This document shows, one piece after another, positions 17,679 to 28,865 of a DNA stretch of 64,000 nucleotides (the first letter of the stretch is position 1; every line of letters begins with the position of its first letter). Position numbers and translations under genes: made by a program. The notes beneath the pieces were generated by a model. It did not search any database. It saw only the letters and a list, made by a program, of their open reading frames with translations, and was not told the DNA's origin. The stretch covers positions 62,001 to 126,000 of the forward strand of contig NW_026570314.1 of the NCBI RefSeq assembly GCF_019649055.1, read 5' to 3'. The stretch comes from Paramacrobiotus metropolitanus (lineage: Eukaryota; Tardigrada; Eutardigrada; Parachela; Macrobiotidae).

Positions 17679-19429
17679 CTTCCGGACATTCATCCCGAGG
17701 GCTTCGCTAACATGGCCAGGTGCGCCTGTCGTACCAGACTTTTAAGTTATTTATTATCGTTATTTGTCGGCTTGTCACGCACATCGCTAGTACTGAGTGT
17801 AACACAACTGTGCAGCTACATGTACACGGATGCCGTGAAGACATTCACTCTGGACAACGTCTTCCACACAATGTGCTGCGCGGGCAAGTATAAGTTACCC
17901 AGATTGGGAGCCATCTGCGCCGACTTTGTCACGAAAGATCTTGACATCAACAACTGCCTGGATGTGATCTCTGCTGTACGTATTCGTGTGAACGGCTGTT
18001 TTTGGCTGCCCCAATACCAAATTGACAAGCTGTTCTGCTTCGGCAGGCTATGCAGTACGCAAGTGCTGCTCCGAACATTCTCGAGAAGTGTTTGTGCCTG
18101 ATTGATGAATCAAGGGAAAGTGTATGGGAATCGGAACAGTTCGATGCGATTGCACTGGACGCGCTAGCCTTGATTCTCCAACGTGATACGTTGACCGCCA
18201 GTGAAGATATCATTTGTTCGTCTGTTGACAGGTATAGCGATTTTGGGAGATGATTTTCAAGACGCACAAAAGCGAGCCTGTTATTATTACTTTTGTTGAC
18301 GTCATCTGGCGTTTTGTCAGGTGGGCTGTCAACATGTGTACGCTAAAAAACGTGGACACTTCGGCGGCCAATCGGCGTGAGGTACTGGGTCAGACGTTGT
18401 TCCTTATCCGATTTCCCCTCATGACCATGTCGCAGCTGCTGAATGGGCCCGTAAAGGTACATTTGCACAACGATTTACAATGTACTTATCAATCTTTGAT
18501 CTCTGACAAGGGGCGGTCTGATCAGAGCTTACAAGTTAGATGACGTCGGCCCCTTGGTTGGCGGATGAACCATGCTTTGGCCGGAACAGCCAGCCCGCAA
18601 ATTACAAACAAGCATGTTTAACGCGATATTGTACATTATGTAGAGCGGTTTGTTGCTGCAATCGGAAGGACGAGGCATCTACCAGTACAAGTATGCCACC
18701 ATCGAGCCGCAGCTTCCTTTTCCTACGGAACCTCGGCAAAGTTAGCGCGTTCTTGCGTTTATTGAATCTGATGCCATGCTCCTAACGTTCCTCGTATTTT
18801 TAGTGGTACGCGATGAGGGTGTCCTCAACCATACGTTTCTGAATGTCAAAGAACTGTCGGAGGGCGCGCATAGACTAAGCGATCCTGTAGCAGTTGGAAA
18901 GCTGCTTTGGTGAGTGGTTTTACTGTCAATTTCAACAAAGGTCGACACTGATCACGCTCTTGGTATTGTTGCAGGACTATCCAGTTGGAGAAGGTAAGGC
19001 GTGACAGTTCTGCAACTCTGGGCTTCTTCCTCCGATGTTCGGGATGTCCGAAACCAGCTCCCTGGACGTGCCAGGCTAGTGCGGAGCTGCGCCTGCTGTC
19101 GTGGAAAACGGGAAATACAATAATCAAGAAGCGTACGTACTCGTATGATGCTCTCCGCAAACAGCTCTTTCGGTGTTCCTCGCAAAGGTTTCTCAAACGT
19201 CGTAGATATTTCCCATCTGTTTGACAAGAATAGCAGCGCTTGGGGATACTCGAAATATATCTCTATGAAGGTGAGGGTTTGGGGTGGAGAACCCCTTGAT
19301 TATGCTTTGTTCACGCTACGTTTGTCTTTCTAGGAATTACTGGCGCCGGCAAACGGCTACGTCAATTCTAATGACTTTTCACTGAAACTGCAAATTCAAA
19401 TGGCAGTAACCACGCGTGGAATCGAGTAG
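17679..19429 (+). pseudogene. BTB-BACK-MATH gene copy 2, exons 3-10 open, no start
   Basis: Partial exon 2 (17679-17719), exon 3 (17816-17975), exon 4 (18047-18231), exon 5 (18321-18456), exon 6 (18644-18740), exon 7 (18804-18909), exon 8 (18975-19132), exon 9 (19206-19270) and exon 10 (19334-19429, stop TAG). Exon sizes and phases equal those of copy 8 apart from changes in multiples of three, so the frame is open to the end. The translation keeps the second half of BTB (YMYTDAVKTFTLDNVF), BACK (ILEKCLCLIDES) and MATH (LGFFLRCSG, SAWGYSKYISM). The 5' end is replaced by the inverted copy 1. With a new upstream start it might still be expressed, but I treat it as a pseudogene. Confidence 0.75.
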
Positions 19430-20319
19430 AATTATCACTTTATGTTATGTATGTACCAATGAATGATTTGCGGAAATGGTAATAGCTAGAAAGCTTACCA
19501 CCCTTTCTTGCTCGAAAGATCGACAAGAGAATCTGTAACTGCGGGATTAGTTCGTTTCAAGGTGGTTCTTGTACCAGTTTTTTTGGTAGATTGTTGTGCA
19601 GAAGATTCACCAGCACTGTCACGAATATAAAAATCCTTTGTCGAAATTCAAATACGTAATAATAAACTTCCCGCACGCTTCTAAGCCAGCTTGTTATCGC
19701 ACTGAAAATTGCAGACAGAACATCTTCAACAGTGGGCTGAACTGGGCTTACAACACTGGGATCAGTTTAATAAAGCCTGCTAATTTTCTGGTATGTTCAG
19801 ATACCACAGAATAGGTGCTGCATACACAGGGGCCTCGTTGCCGGCATCGGCCGTCCGACGAGGAGCTGTCGCGTCACACGGAACGGCAGGTCGTTCCGTG
19901 TGACGAACTTACTGCATCACTGCGCTTTCCGGTGTTCGGATATAGGAGCGACGCTGACGTGCTAACCGCCCTTTGGCGATAGCTACTCGCTGTTTAAACG
20001 TTGTCGACACCACTCACTCCACCGGGCGAACCGGGCGAGGACCTGACGATGTTACTACATCGCAAGGTCCTCACGGTAAGCAGCCCGTAAGCTTACTAAG
20101 TTGTCAGACGGCAGCTAGATACACTTTTTTGGGGCAGTCTTTTTAATTATACGAAGAACCCTTCCGCGGTTTTTTAGCAAACACTGCCAACCAATTAATT
20201 TTGGCTGATACGGAGAAAGTAGCTCGAGCTGCATTGCGGAAGATTTTCTACTGCTGCGTTGAGTGGGTCTTGGCGGTAAAAGTTTAATTTTTAACTGGGT
20301 CCTAGTAGTCTCTGCAGGT
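19430..20319. other. Intergenic, with strong hairpins
   Basis: No gene recognised between BTB copies 2 and 3. It holds a perfect 14-bp stem at 19872-19905 and a second inverted repeat around 20036-20076 (GAGGACCTGACGATGT with near-complement ACATCGCAAGGTCCTC). It may be a small non-autonomous transposon. The ATG of copy 3 follows a CTGCAG, so a 5' UTR intron could end here. Confidence 0.45.
19872..19905. repeat. Perfect 14-bp inverted repeat, 6-nt loop
   Basis: Arms CGTCACACGGAACG and CGTTCCGTGTGACG with loop GCAGGT. It is either a transposon remnant or an RNA hairpin. There is no other support for a non-coding RNA. Confidence 0.6.
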
Positions 20320-22025
20320 ATGTCTCGGACAACGGCACCACATTCGGACGCAGTGGACTGCGCCGGGATCGTCACGATCAGTGAGGGGATCCTGCATCAT
20401 TTAGCCTGTGGCGAGATGAGCGATGTCCAGTTCGCGGTGGGACGGGATTATGGTGACGTGAAGATCTTCCATGCTCACAGGTCAGTCCTCGCTATAATAT
20501 TATCCATAATCTCAACTGCATCGAAATGACTAATCTGTAAATCCACTGGACCGATTTTTTTGTTTACCGTGTAATGCGCCCTGCAGACTCCTCCTAAGCG
20601 CACGCAGCGCTGTGTTCCACACTATGTTCTACGGGAGCGTCCCCGAGACCTGCACAGCCCCCATCGACATTCCGGACATCCTTCCCGAGGCCTTCGCTCA
20701 TATGCTCAGGTGCAATAATCGTTACAACAATTTCCTGTCGTACATTCCGGTGAACCCCCGTTTTGCAAACGGGCAATTTATGCAGCTACATCTACACCGA
20801 TGTTGTGAAGAACTTTACCCACGACAACGTCTTCCATACCCTGGGCTCTGCGGATAAGTATGGTTTCCGGTTGTTAACGGTTAAATACATCGATTTCATC
20901 CTGAGTGGGATCAGCATCGGCAACTGCCTGGAGACACTGGATAGTGTGGGTTTTCGAAATTTTGATAATATGATTTTGCTACTAGGGGCTTCCATACAAC
21001 CGTTTATATGAAATACATACTTTGTAACTGGTTGGTGTTCTCTAGGCTGTACCCTATGCAACTATTCGCCGAGCATTCTGGAGAAGTGTTTGTGCCTGAT
21101 TGACGAAGCCGCGGAAACGGTGTTCCAGTCGGATGAGTTCTCTACGATTGGACAGGATGCACTGCGCATGATTCTCCAACGGGACACACTGACCGCCAAT
21201 GAAGACACCATTTGTTCTTCTGTTGACAAGTAGAACAATTTTATTAGTCCTCTTCTGCAGAAAGGTTATTCCGGTATTTTTGCGTGGTTAACCGGGCGTT
21301 TTTTGACAGGTGGGCTGCAAACATGTGTTCGCGGAGGAGTATGGACTCTTCATCAGCAAATCGACGTAAAGTATTGGGTCAGGCGTTGTTCCTCATCCGG
21401 TTTCCGCTGCTGACGCACTCTCAGTTGCTTAACGGGCCCGCCGAGGTACGGTCTTCTCAAAGCTTTATTATCTGATTTTTAACGCGCCTGTAACAGTTAC
21501 ACGGTTACAGTCAAGGAAAGTGGAAGGGAAAGTCACTCTTTAGTTGTCGGACATAGTTAACGTGTGCGGTGAAATCTTTCTTTTTTCAGAGCGGCTTGTT
21601 GCTGCAAACGGAAGGATGGGACATCTTCCGCTACAAGCACGCCGCCAACAAACCGCAGCTAACGTTTAGTGCCGAGCCGCGGCAAAGTTAGCGTGTTTAT
21701 GAGTTTACAAAAAATTGCGGGCATATGGCACAAATTGTCGTTAAATTTCTAGATGTACGTTCTGGGGGTGTCATCAATTTTACGATCCCGGATGTGAGGG
21801 AGCTGGCAGAGGTTTCTGTGTACAGCGATCCCATAACAGTCAGGAAGCTGCTATGGTGCTACGGCGGGTGGAAGTTGGGGATGCTTTGCTTCACATCGTT
21901 CATACAAGGTTATTTTCTAGGAATTGCTGGATCCGACGAAAGGATACATTAATCCGAATGATTACTCCGTGAAACTGCAGGTTCACCTGACCGCTGATCC
22001 ACCTGCTGGTATCAACGAAATGTGA
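20320..22025 (+). pseudogene. BTB-BACK-MATH gene copy 3, frameshifted and lacking exons 8-9
   Basis: Exon 1 (20320-20480, ATG start), exon 2 (20587-20709), exon 3 (20786-20945), exon 4 (21046-21229), exon 5 (21310-21445), exon 6 (21590-21686), exon 7 (21753-21855) and the last exon (21921-22025, stop TGA). The BTB part is well kept (GEMSDVQFAVGRDYG, SAVFHTMFYGSVPE). Exon 4 is 184 nt where the family has 185: one base is missing in CTATT-CGCCG, so the BACK frame breaks. Exons 8 and 9, the front half of MATH, are absent. Exon 7 is followed by a 65-bp intron straight to the last exon, with mismatched phases. As written it could give only a BTB-only protein. Confidence 0.85.
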
Positions 22026-22784
22026 ATGCAAAGAGATGGCGGACGAACAGTGACTACGAGTAGCGAAAATGATAGCAGGAGAAGCGCACTTCTGGAATCT
22101 CGGATCATAAAATGAGAAATTCTTTTGTAAAATGTTTTTTGCAGCTTATGTTACGGCGTACGATTTTATGCACGGTTAGTTCTTTCGCTAGTTATCAGAT
22201 TTTGCTAATGTCGCGTTTACTACAACACTGATGTTATCAAAACGCGCGCAAAACGATTTCCTCATCCGTCCGGCGCACGTCTATCATGGGCTCCCGAAAA
22301 GGGATAACAGGGACTTTCGGCGCTCGGTTTCAGTAGACACAAACCACAAATTTCCAGCACGAAGCGGGTGCCGGTAATTAACGCAGCTCTGCATGTGGTA
22401 TAAATTCCTCTGCTGTACTCGATGTGGTGTACTCGACAGGTGAGCTTTGGACATATTATTATGTATTATCGCGCACACTAAGTACTACGGAGCATACGTG
22501 CCACGTTGTCGGCATTAGTCATTAAAGTTTGTAATCAAGCGAGCGAGCGAAGCGAGCGAGCGTTTTTAATCTGCGGTGCGACATGCGGAGAGCTGGGTCC
22601 CCGGGGTCCAAGCCCCTGGCCGGGGTTTGGGGCGGAGCCCCACAGCAGGTAGCTGCGCCCCGCTGAAACAATTGAGAAGGTAGTCAAAAAATCGAAAAAC
22701 TAACCGGGTTATTTTTTACGGACCTGCTGCAGTAAATGCATAAGAGATCGTAAATTTGAACCCGTTACACTCATACAGACTGGC
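22026..22784. other. Intergenic; GC-rich palindromic patch at 22590-22665
   Basis: No gene recognised. A run of GCGA repeats at about 22538-22562 (GCGAGCGAGCGAAGCGAGCG) is followed by a C/G-run patch with CCCCGGGG and GGCCGGGG blocks and a GGGGCGGAGCCCC palindrome. It precedes the 123-bp satellite and may belong to the same repeat domain. Confidence 0.4.
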
Positions 22785-23411
22785 CGGGTGGATCGTTTTT
22801 GAGGAACCGACATGCGGGAAACCACCGGGGCATTTTCACGAACCCGCCATACAAACAGTATGGAGGACCCGTTTTTTAGATCCCGGTCCGGGAATTTTGC
22901 CCGCCCCGGTTGGTGCGTTTTTGGGTAACCGACATGCGTGGAACCACCGGGGCATTTTTCACGAACCCGCCGTACATATAGTATGGAGGGCCCGTTTTTT
23001 TGGACCCGGTCCGGGAATTTCGCCGGCCCCGGTTGGGGCGTTTTTGAGGAACCGACATGCGGGGAACCACCGGGGCATTTTTCACGAACCCGCCGTACAT
23101 ATAGTATGGAGGGCCCGTTTTTGTGGACCCGGTCCGGGAATTTTGCCGGCCCCGGTTGGTGCGTTTTTGGGGAACCGACATGCGGGAACCACCGGGGCAT
23201 TTTTCACGAACCCGCCGTACATATAGTATGGAGGGCCCGTTTTTTTGGACCCGGTCCGGGAATTTTGCCGGCCCCGGTTGGTGCGTTTTTGGGGAACCGA
23301 CATGCGGGAACCACCGGGGCATTTCTCACGAACCCGCCATACAAACAGTATGGAGGGCCCGTTTTTTAGAACCTGGTCCGGGAAATTTGCTCGACCGGTT
23401 GGTGCGTTTTT
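22785..23411. repeat. GC-rich satellite, 122-123-bp unit, about five copies
   Basis: The marker AACCGACATGCG recurs at 22805, 22927, 23050, 23173 and 23295, giving spacings of 122, 123, 123 and 122 bp. Each unit holds CGAACCCGCC, a GTATGGAGG block, CCCGGTCCGGGAA and GGTTGGTGCGTTTTT. Copies differ by a few substitutions and single-base indels. The sequence is much more GC-rich than its surroundings. Long open frames on both strands arise from the lack of stops in the unit and are not considered genes. Confidence 0.9.
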
Positions 23412-24206
23412 CACTTAGGGGAATTTTGCTGCTTGCGCCCTAGCAAAGCCTCCATGCTGTGTGTGTAATTGTAGGGGTAGGGCTGGGAAACGCATTCCAG
23501 CGAGGCGAAATTTTGTAACATGATTCACAACATTCATTATAATGCTATGTTTGAGCAAATGTTGGAAATACTCGAAGGTCTTCAACCAGTATATAACTTT
23601 GTAAACCAGTTGAGCTCGGTCATTCAAGCCATACGTTATCATAAGGCCATCACCTTGAAACCATGGTCTGTATATATACGTCACTGCACTGCTGTAAAAG
23701 CAAGCGTAACCGAGTTTTTGATGGGGGGACGGGGACGGATAGGAGCTGCAGCATACAGAGCGTGTGTACTAACTTCTTCCGATATACTCTCTTTATGTTA
23801 AAGCATCGAATAAAATCAGAGCGCTCCCCGACCACCGAGCAGAAACTCAGATACGCTTGCTTTCGATAAATTTCGGTCTGCTGCAGGGACTGTATACAGA
23901 CCATGTTGAAACGATGACGTAGCAAACCATGCTAATTGAAGTCAGGAACCGTTATTACCGTTACTATCGTTAGCAATTTTACCAACATTAGCACTCACTT
24001 TACAGGACCAATTGAGCTGCATTCATTTTGCAATGAGTCATGGTAACGCGTTACCAGCTTTCACCACACTAATTAAGTGTACTAATAATAAATGTTACGC
24101 TACCATACCTAAAACATGTTACCGTAACCGTCTCAGTTTCTGTCACAGTAAGGGCTACCGTAACTATTGTTAACGGATTGCCGTCACCCTTGCTGTTGAA
24201 ACTTAA
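23412..24206. other. No gene recognised
   Basis: Spacer between the satellite and the next repeat group. Short ORFs under 95 codons overlap on both strands and show no recognisable family. Confidence 0.4.
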
Positions 24207-24660
24207 AGCGTAGCCAAAGGCAACGCCGATCTGCGGCTTAAACAAACGCAGCGTAGCAAACGGAGCAGCAAGTACCAAAGGGTTCGATTTTTCTTTCTTC
24301 CAAAAAGATTTTTTTATGGTATAGTTCAAACGTTCCATTATTGCGATGATACCAAAGCGAATAACCGTTTCTACGGAAATCGAAGGCGGAGCCGAAGGCG
24401 ACGCCGAGCTGTGGCGTGAGCAAGCGCAGCGCAGCGAGCGGAGCAGCAAGTAATGCCAAAGAATTATTTAATCATTATTATATCCTTTGCTTCGGAAATG
24501 GTTTTGTTAACGGTTCAATTCAAACGTTCACTTTTCGTGATGATACTGTACAGTAGCGAGTAACTGTTTCTAAGGAAATCGAAAGCGGAGCCGAAGCGAC
24601 TCTGAGCTGCGGCCTGAGTAAGCGGAGCGATGCGAGCAAAGCAGCAAGTAGAACGGAACG
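24207..24660. repeat. Three diverged copies of a roughly 180-200-bp repeat
   Basis: A block reading roughly GCGGAGCCGAAGGCGACGCCGAGCTG and ending in GCGAGCGGAGCAGCAAGTA occurs near 24210, 24390 and 24590. An AT-rich part with TTCAAACGTTC lies between copies. Divergence is moderate. It is probably an old tandem array or a repeat from a mobile element. Confidence 0.55.
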
Positions 24661-26357
24661 ACTTTTTTCTCGCTTTCTTTCAGCCTGTGTTTTAAAAAAG
24701 ATTAAACAAAATTTAAAAAATAACTCTATCAGAGTTCAAATTTGAAATCTTGTAAATAAATTGCGAATCTTTTGAGAAATTGATCAAAGTTTCTTATTTT
24801 GAGCTACACTTTTAGTTTTCAACTTTGAACATGAGCTCATTTGTAGTTTCATATCAATTTAATTTGAAAAACAATAAGATAAACCTAATTGATAAACATT
24901 TCTGTTTCTTTGCGGAGAAAAATAATAGAGATCCATGCCAAGGGTTTTTATTATTACTGAAAGCGGTATTCATGACAGGTGAATTACGGCGTGTTGCTTT
25001 ACAAGCGTCGCATTTAATAGTCACTTTTCACGGAAACAGAAAATTTGATAAAACTCCTTTTCCTGGATTATTGCCGTCCTGAAACGATAAATCGTTCTCG
25101 CAGCAAATTAGTGGAAAATTATTGGACATAGAAATTTGAAATCTCCACCGGTGTGTTTCAGAACCAGTGCGGTTCCATCGGCATTAGCGTTTCCTTTTGT
25201 AAATCGTTGTGCAAGTGCATCCGCAGCAAAAAAAGCGCTCTAAATTGCGGATCCTTCTAAAAAATCTCTCCAGTAAGTAGTTCATCGTTTTTGCCTTCGC
25301 AAGTGGTGGCTTTCAAATTTCAGTCGGGAAAACGATTGATCTGAACTGACGATGGCCGGGATTGGGGTTCTTAAACGGGCTTGTACACTTCCCAACCAAT
25401 ATAAACAGGCAAGCTGAGCGTGGCCACTGAATTGGCTTTGGCGGTGACCTGTATAAGTCTTATCGGTATTGGGAATGAAGTATCGTTACTGGGAATGAAA
25501 AACTGAAGAAATGAGATCACTGTCCCAATGTAAAGAATTTGGTGCGGCGGAGAACAAGCGGAAAGGGCGGCCATGTGCGGTAAAGCATTAGCAGTCCCGC
25601 GCCGGAGTTACTGAAGGAATCGTTTTAAAATTAATACACCGTATCGGCATGATTCCGTAAAACGTCATAAAATGATGGTATCGCGTCGGTATCGCAGCGG
25701 TGCCAAAAACAAACTGATATCTGAGCAGATCTGTTGATAACTCGGCCGGTAAGCAAAAGATATAAAAAGCTAAGTAGACTCTCAACTACTTGGTTAGATT
25801 GCTGTCTCACCCTGCTAAGTCTTTTTCAACAAAAAAATTTACACGCTCGCTCGCTTGCACTAAGGGCGGTTACGACCTTCGATACTAGTTACTAATTAGT
25901 ACGAGTTAAGATAAAGAGCGGAGCGCGAAACGAATAAGTTAGCTCCCTCCGGAAGAGAGCTGCGACGTTGTATGGATGCAAACTGTCCAGCACCCACACT
26001 TAATAAGTACAGTGAAGTACGCACAGTATCCCTGTACTGTACAGGGAATACCGACAGTACGCACAAAGCAGTCTTTTTCGGCTCTGTCGATAGCCTTTAC
26101 TACCACCGGGCGACTGTCAGGCAATAAAAGCTGCTTACAGAATTTAGGCTCTTCGTAATTTTGAAGTTTCGTCGTTTCGAGGTGTTTTTCCACAATTTTA
26201 CCGAATATTTTTTACTAGAATCTTCAACTTCAATCTAGTAACTAGATTTCTTTAAAATTCTGGCTGGTTACATTAATTTTGATTCTTACGTTCTGCTTAT
26301 TTGTGGGCTCTGACTGCGTAAAGTTTGATTGGGAATTCAGACATTCACTTTGTTGTC
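24661..26357. other. No gene recognised
   Basis: About 1.7 kb, AT-rich on the left. A short direct inverted pair GTACAGTGAAG/CTGTACTGTACAG lies near 26007-26045. No ORF above 90 codons and no family recognised. The right end should contain the promoter of BTB copy 4. Confidence 0.4.
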
Positions 26358-28865
26358 ATGTCTCAGAATCCTACTTCATCGTCCTCGGATTTGGGAGCTC
26401 GCGCCAAGATCACGAAGATCAGTGATGGCGTGGAGCGTATTTTGGTCTGTGGCGAAATGAGCGATGTTCAGTTCGCAGTGGGGAGAGACCATGGTGCTGC
26501 GAAGATCTTTCCAGCTCACAGGTGAGTCCGCAGTCATCGCTAAGATTTTAAGAATCACGCTAAAATAGAAATCTTCGTCCAAGGTATGCTAATTCGCCTG
26601 GGGGATCACTGGTTAATTCTCAGTTGTGTCATGCAGGCTCATCCTGGGTATTCGCAGCGATGTGTTCCACAGAATGTTCTATGGAGCCATACCAGAGAAC
26701 TGCGCAGCTCCCATCGACATTCCGGACATTCATCCCGGAGCATTCGCTAACATGCTCAGGTATGCCTATCGTGCAACATTCCGTTATCTGTGGCAGGAAA
26801 TCACGGTATAACAAACTTAACACACTGCAGCTATGTATACACTGACGCGGTAAATAACTTCACCGAGGATAACGTCTTCCTCACACTCGGCTGCGCAGAC
26901 AAGTATGACTTACCGCTGTTGGTTAACCTCTGCACCGAGTTCATCCTGGATAATCTCAGCATTGACAACTGCTTGGATATTCTGGATAATGTAGGTTCTC
27001 TGTACCTTTTGCTATCTTGGACTTAGTGGGCTGCCCCGGTGCCGATTCCAACCATTTTTGTTATTTTAATATTTTTATATAGGCGGTTCACTACGCCCTT
27101 GCAGCCCCTAGGATCCTGGAGGTGTGCTTGTGTCTGATTGACGAATCAGCGAAAGCTATATGGGAATCAGAGCAGTTTTGTGATATTGGGGAAGACGCGC
27201 TGCGCATTGTTCTCCAACGGCGATACGTTGAGCGCCAATGAAGATACCATCTGCTCTTCCGTTGACAAGTACGACTTTGCTTGTTTAAGGGCACAGAATG
27301 CTATTAAGCGCGGTATATATGTGGCTTTTATTAATAATAATTAGGAGTTTAATGTCTTCGTGCGATGGGCAATGCCATTTTACAGTAGTGGACAATAGAG
27401 CAACCAACAGTTCAGTAGAAGCATGACTGAAAAGCAAGCGAAAAAAACAACGAATTTTTAAAATAGTCAAGGATGGTGAAACCGTTTAATAGTACAGATC
27501 TCAAGCTGGAGTAAAAACAGGCGGATGGACTTTCACCTGGCTACCGCAATAGGGTGCCGATGTACGGAGGAGGTGCTAATGCGTAATGGCTGGGATAAAT
27601 TCAGGATACTGTGAACAATGGCAACAGCGGTCTTTTTTTCACCAGATGGGCTTCCAACATGTGCGCGCAAAAGAACGTGGATGCTACCTCCGCCAACCGG
27701 CGTGAAATGTTGGGCCAGACGTTGTTTCTCATTCGATTTCCCTTTATGACCGATACTCAGCTGTTGGATGGGCCCATAAAGGTACGTTCTATGCAACAAC
27801 TTTTTCTGTTTGCACTAAGCAGTTGCTGCCAAGGAAGATCTAATCGGACCGTGAATTGCGCCGTTTCTTTGACTTCCTTGTGATGGTAGTCGCTAATACG
27901 TATACCATGCGTCACTGTAATAACCGCTTGAGTACAGAACACAAATGAATGTTCTCTGTAAAATGTTGTGCTGTTTTCAGAGCGGTTTGTTGCTGCAGTC
28001 GGAAGGATGGGAAATCTATCAGTATAAGTATGCGACCATGAAGCCAATGCTGCCGTTCCCTGTGAAGCCCCGACAAAGTTAGCGTTCAGTGCTTTCGGAG
28101 AAAATTGCGGCTGTATTGTAGAAATTGATTTTCTTTCATAGGGGTATACGCTGAGGGTGTCATTAATTATACAGTTCCGGATGTCAGAAAGCTGTCGAAG
28201 GTCGAGTATACGTCGAGCGATTCCATAAAAGTCCAAGAGCTGCGTTGGTGAGAGGTCGCTGCTGCAGAAGCACCGATAATTAGTAATCTTGACGAGGCCA
28301 AACGGGTTTGATATGCACCGTTTTGCAGGAGTATCGAGGTGGCTGAGAACTCTGATGACAGTGATTTGCCTGCACTGGAATTCTTCCTGACGTGCTCTGG
28401 CTACCCGAAAAGCGATTCTTGGACATGCGCGGTTACTGGAGAACTTCGCCTATTACCGTGGAAAGCCGAAGTAGCACCCGTTAATAAACGTAAGGACTGT
28501 GGTAACGCAGGCTACACATGCATGAATGTTCGCTAAGGTATGCTGGAATGTTGTAGCGATACTCCATATGTTCCGCAAGGATCATGATAACTATGGATCC
28601 AGAGATTATATGTCTATGCAGGTAAACTATTTTGTCATACGGTTGTCCGCCTACCTTTGCAGTAAACAATGATCTTGTTGTGTTGAAAACTGAATGCTTT
28701 GCTTCGCATTCTTGATACAAGATTATGTTATAGGCGTTATTGGATCCGGCGAAGGGTTATGTTAATCCTGCTGACTTCTCCTTGAAACTGCAAGTCCAGC
28801 TGACCGCTCATCTTCCTACTGGAATGGATAAATGTAACGCCAGCTGGATGGGTAGCAAAAACTGA
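26358..28865 (+). pseudogene. BTB-BACK-MATH gene copy 4, one frameshift
   Basis: All ten exons are present: 26358-26521, 26637-26759, 26831-26990, 27083-27268, 27646-27781, 27981-28077, 28142-28247, 28329-28489, 28557-28621 and 28734-28865. The total is 1330 nt. Removing one base gives 443 codons, so a single insertion is the only break. It lies in exon 4, where sister copies read CAACGGGATACG and this one has CAACGGCGATACG. BTB (GEMSDVQFAVGRDHG, DVFHRMFYGAIPENC), BACK (ILEVCLCLIDES) and MATH (LEFFLTCSGYP, ALLDPAKGYVNP) are otherwise intact. The C-terminus is about 11 residues longer than in copy 8. A base-call error cannot be excluded, in which case it would be a working gene. Confidence 0.85.

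Noticed and set aside
22709-23443. Six overlapping ORFs of 106-163 codons on both strands
   Set aside because: They are translations of the 122-123-bp satellite in different frames. The unit simply lacks stops. No start context or family.
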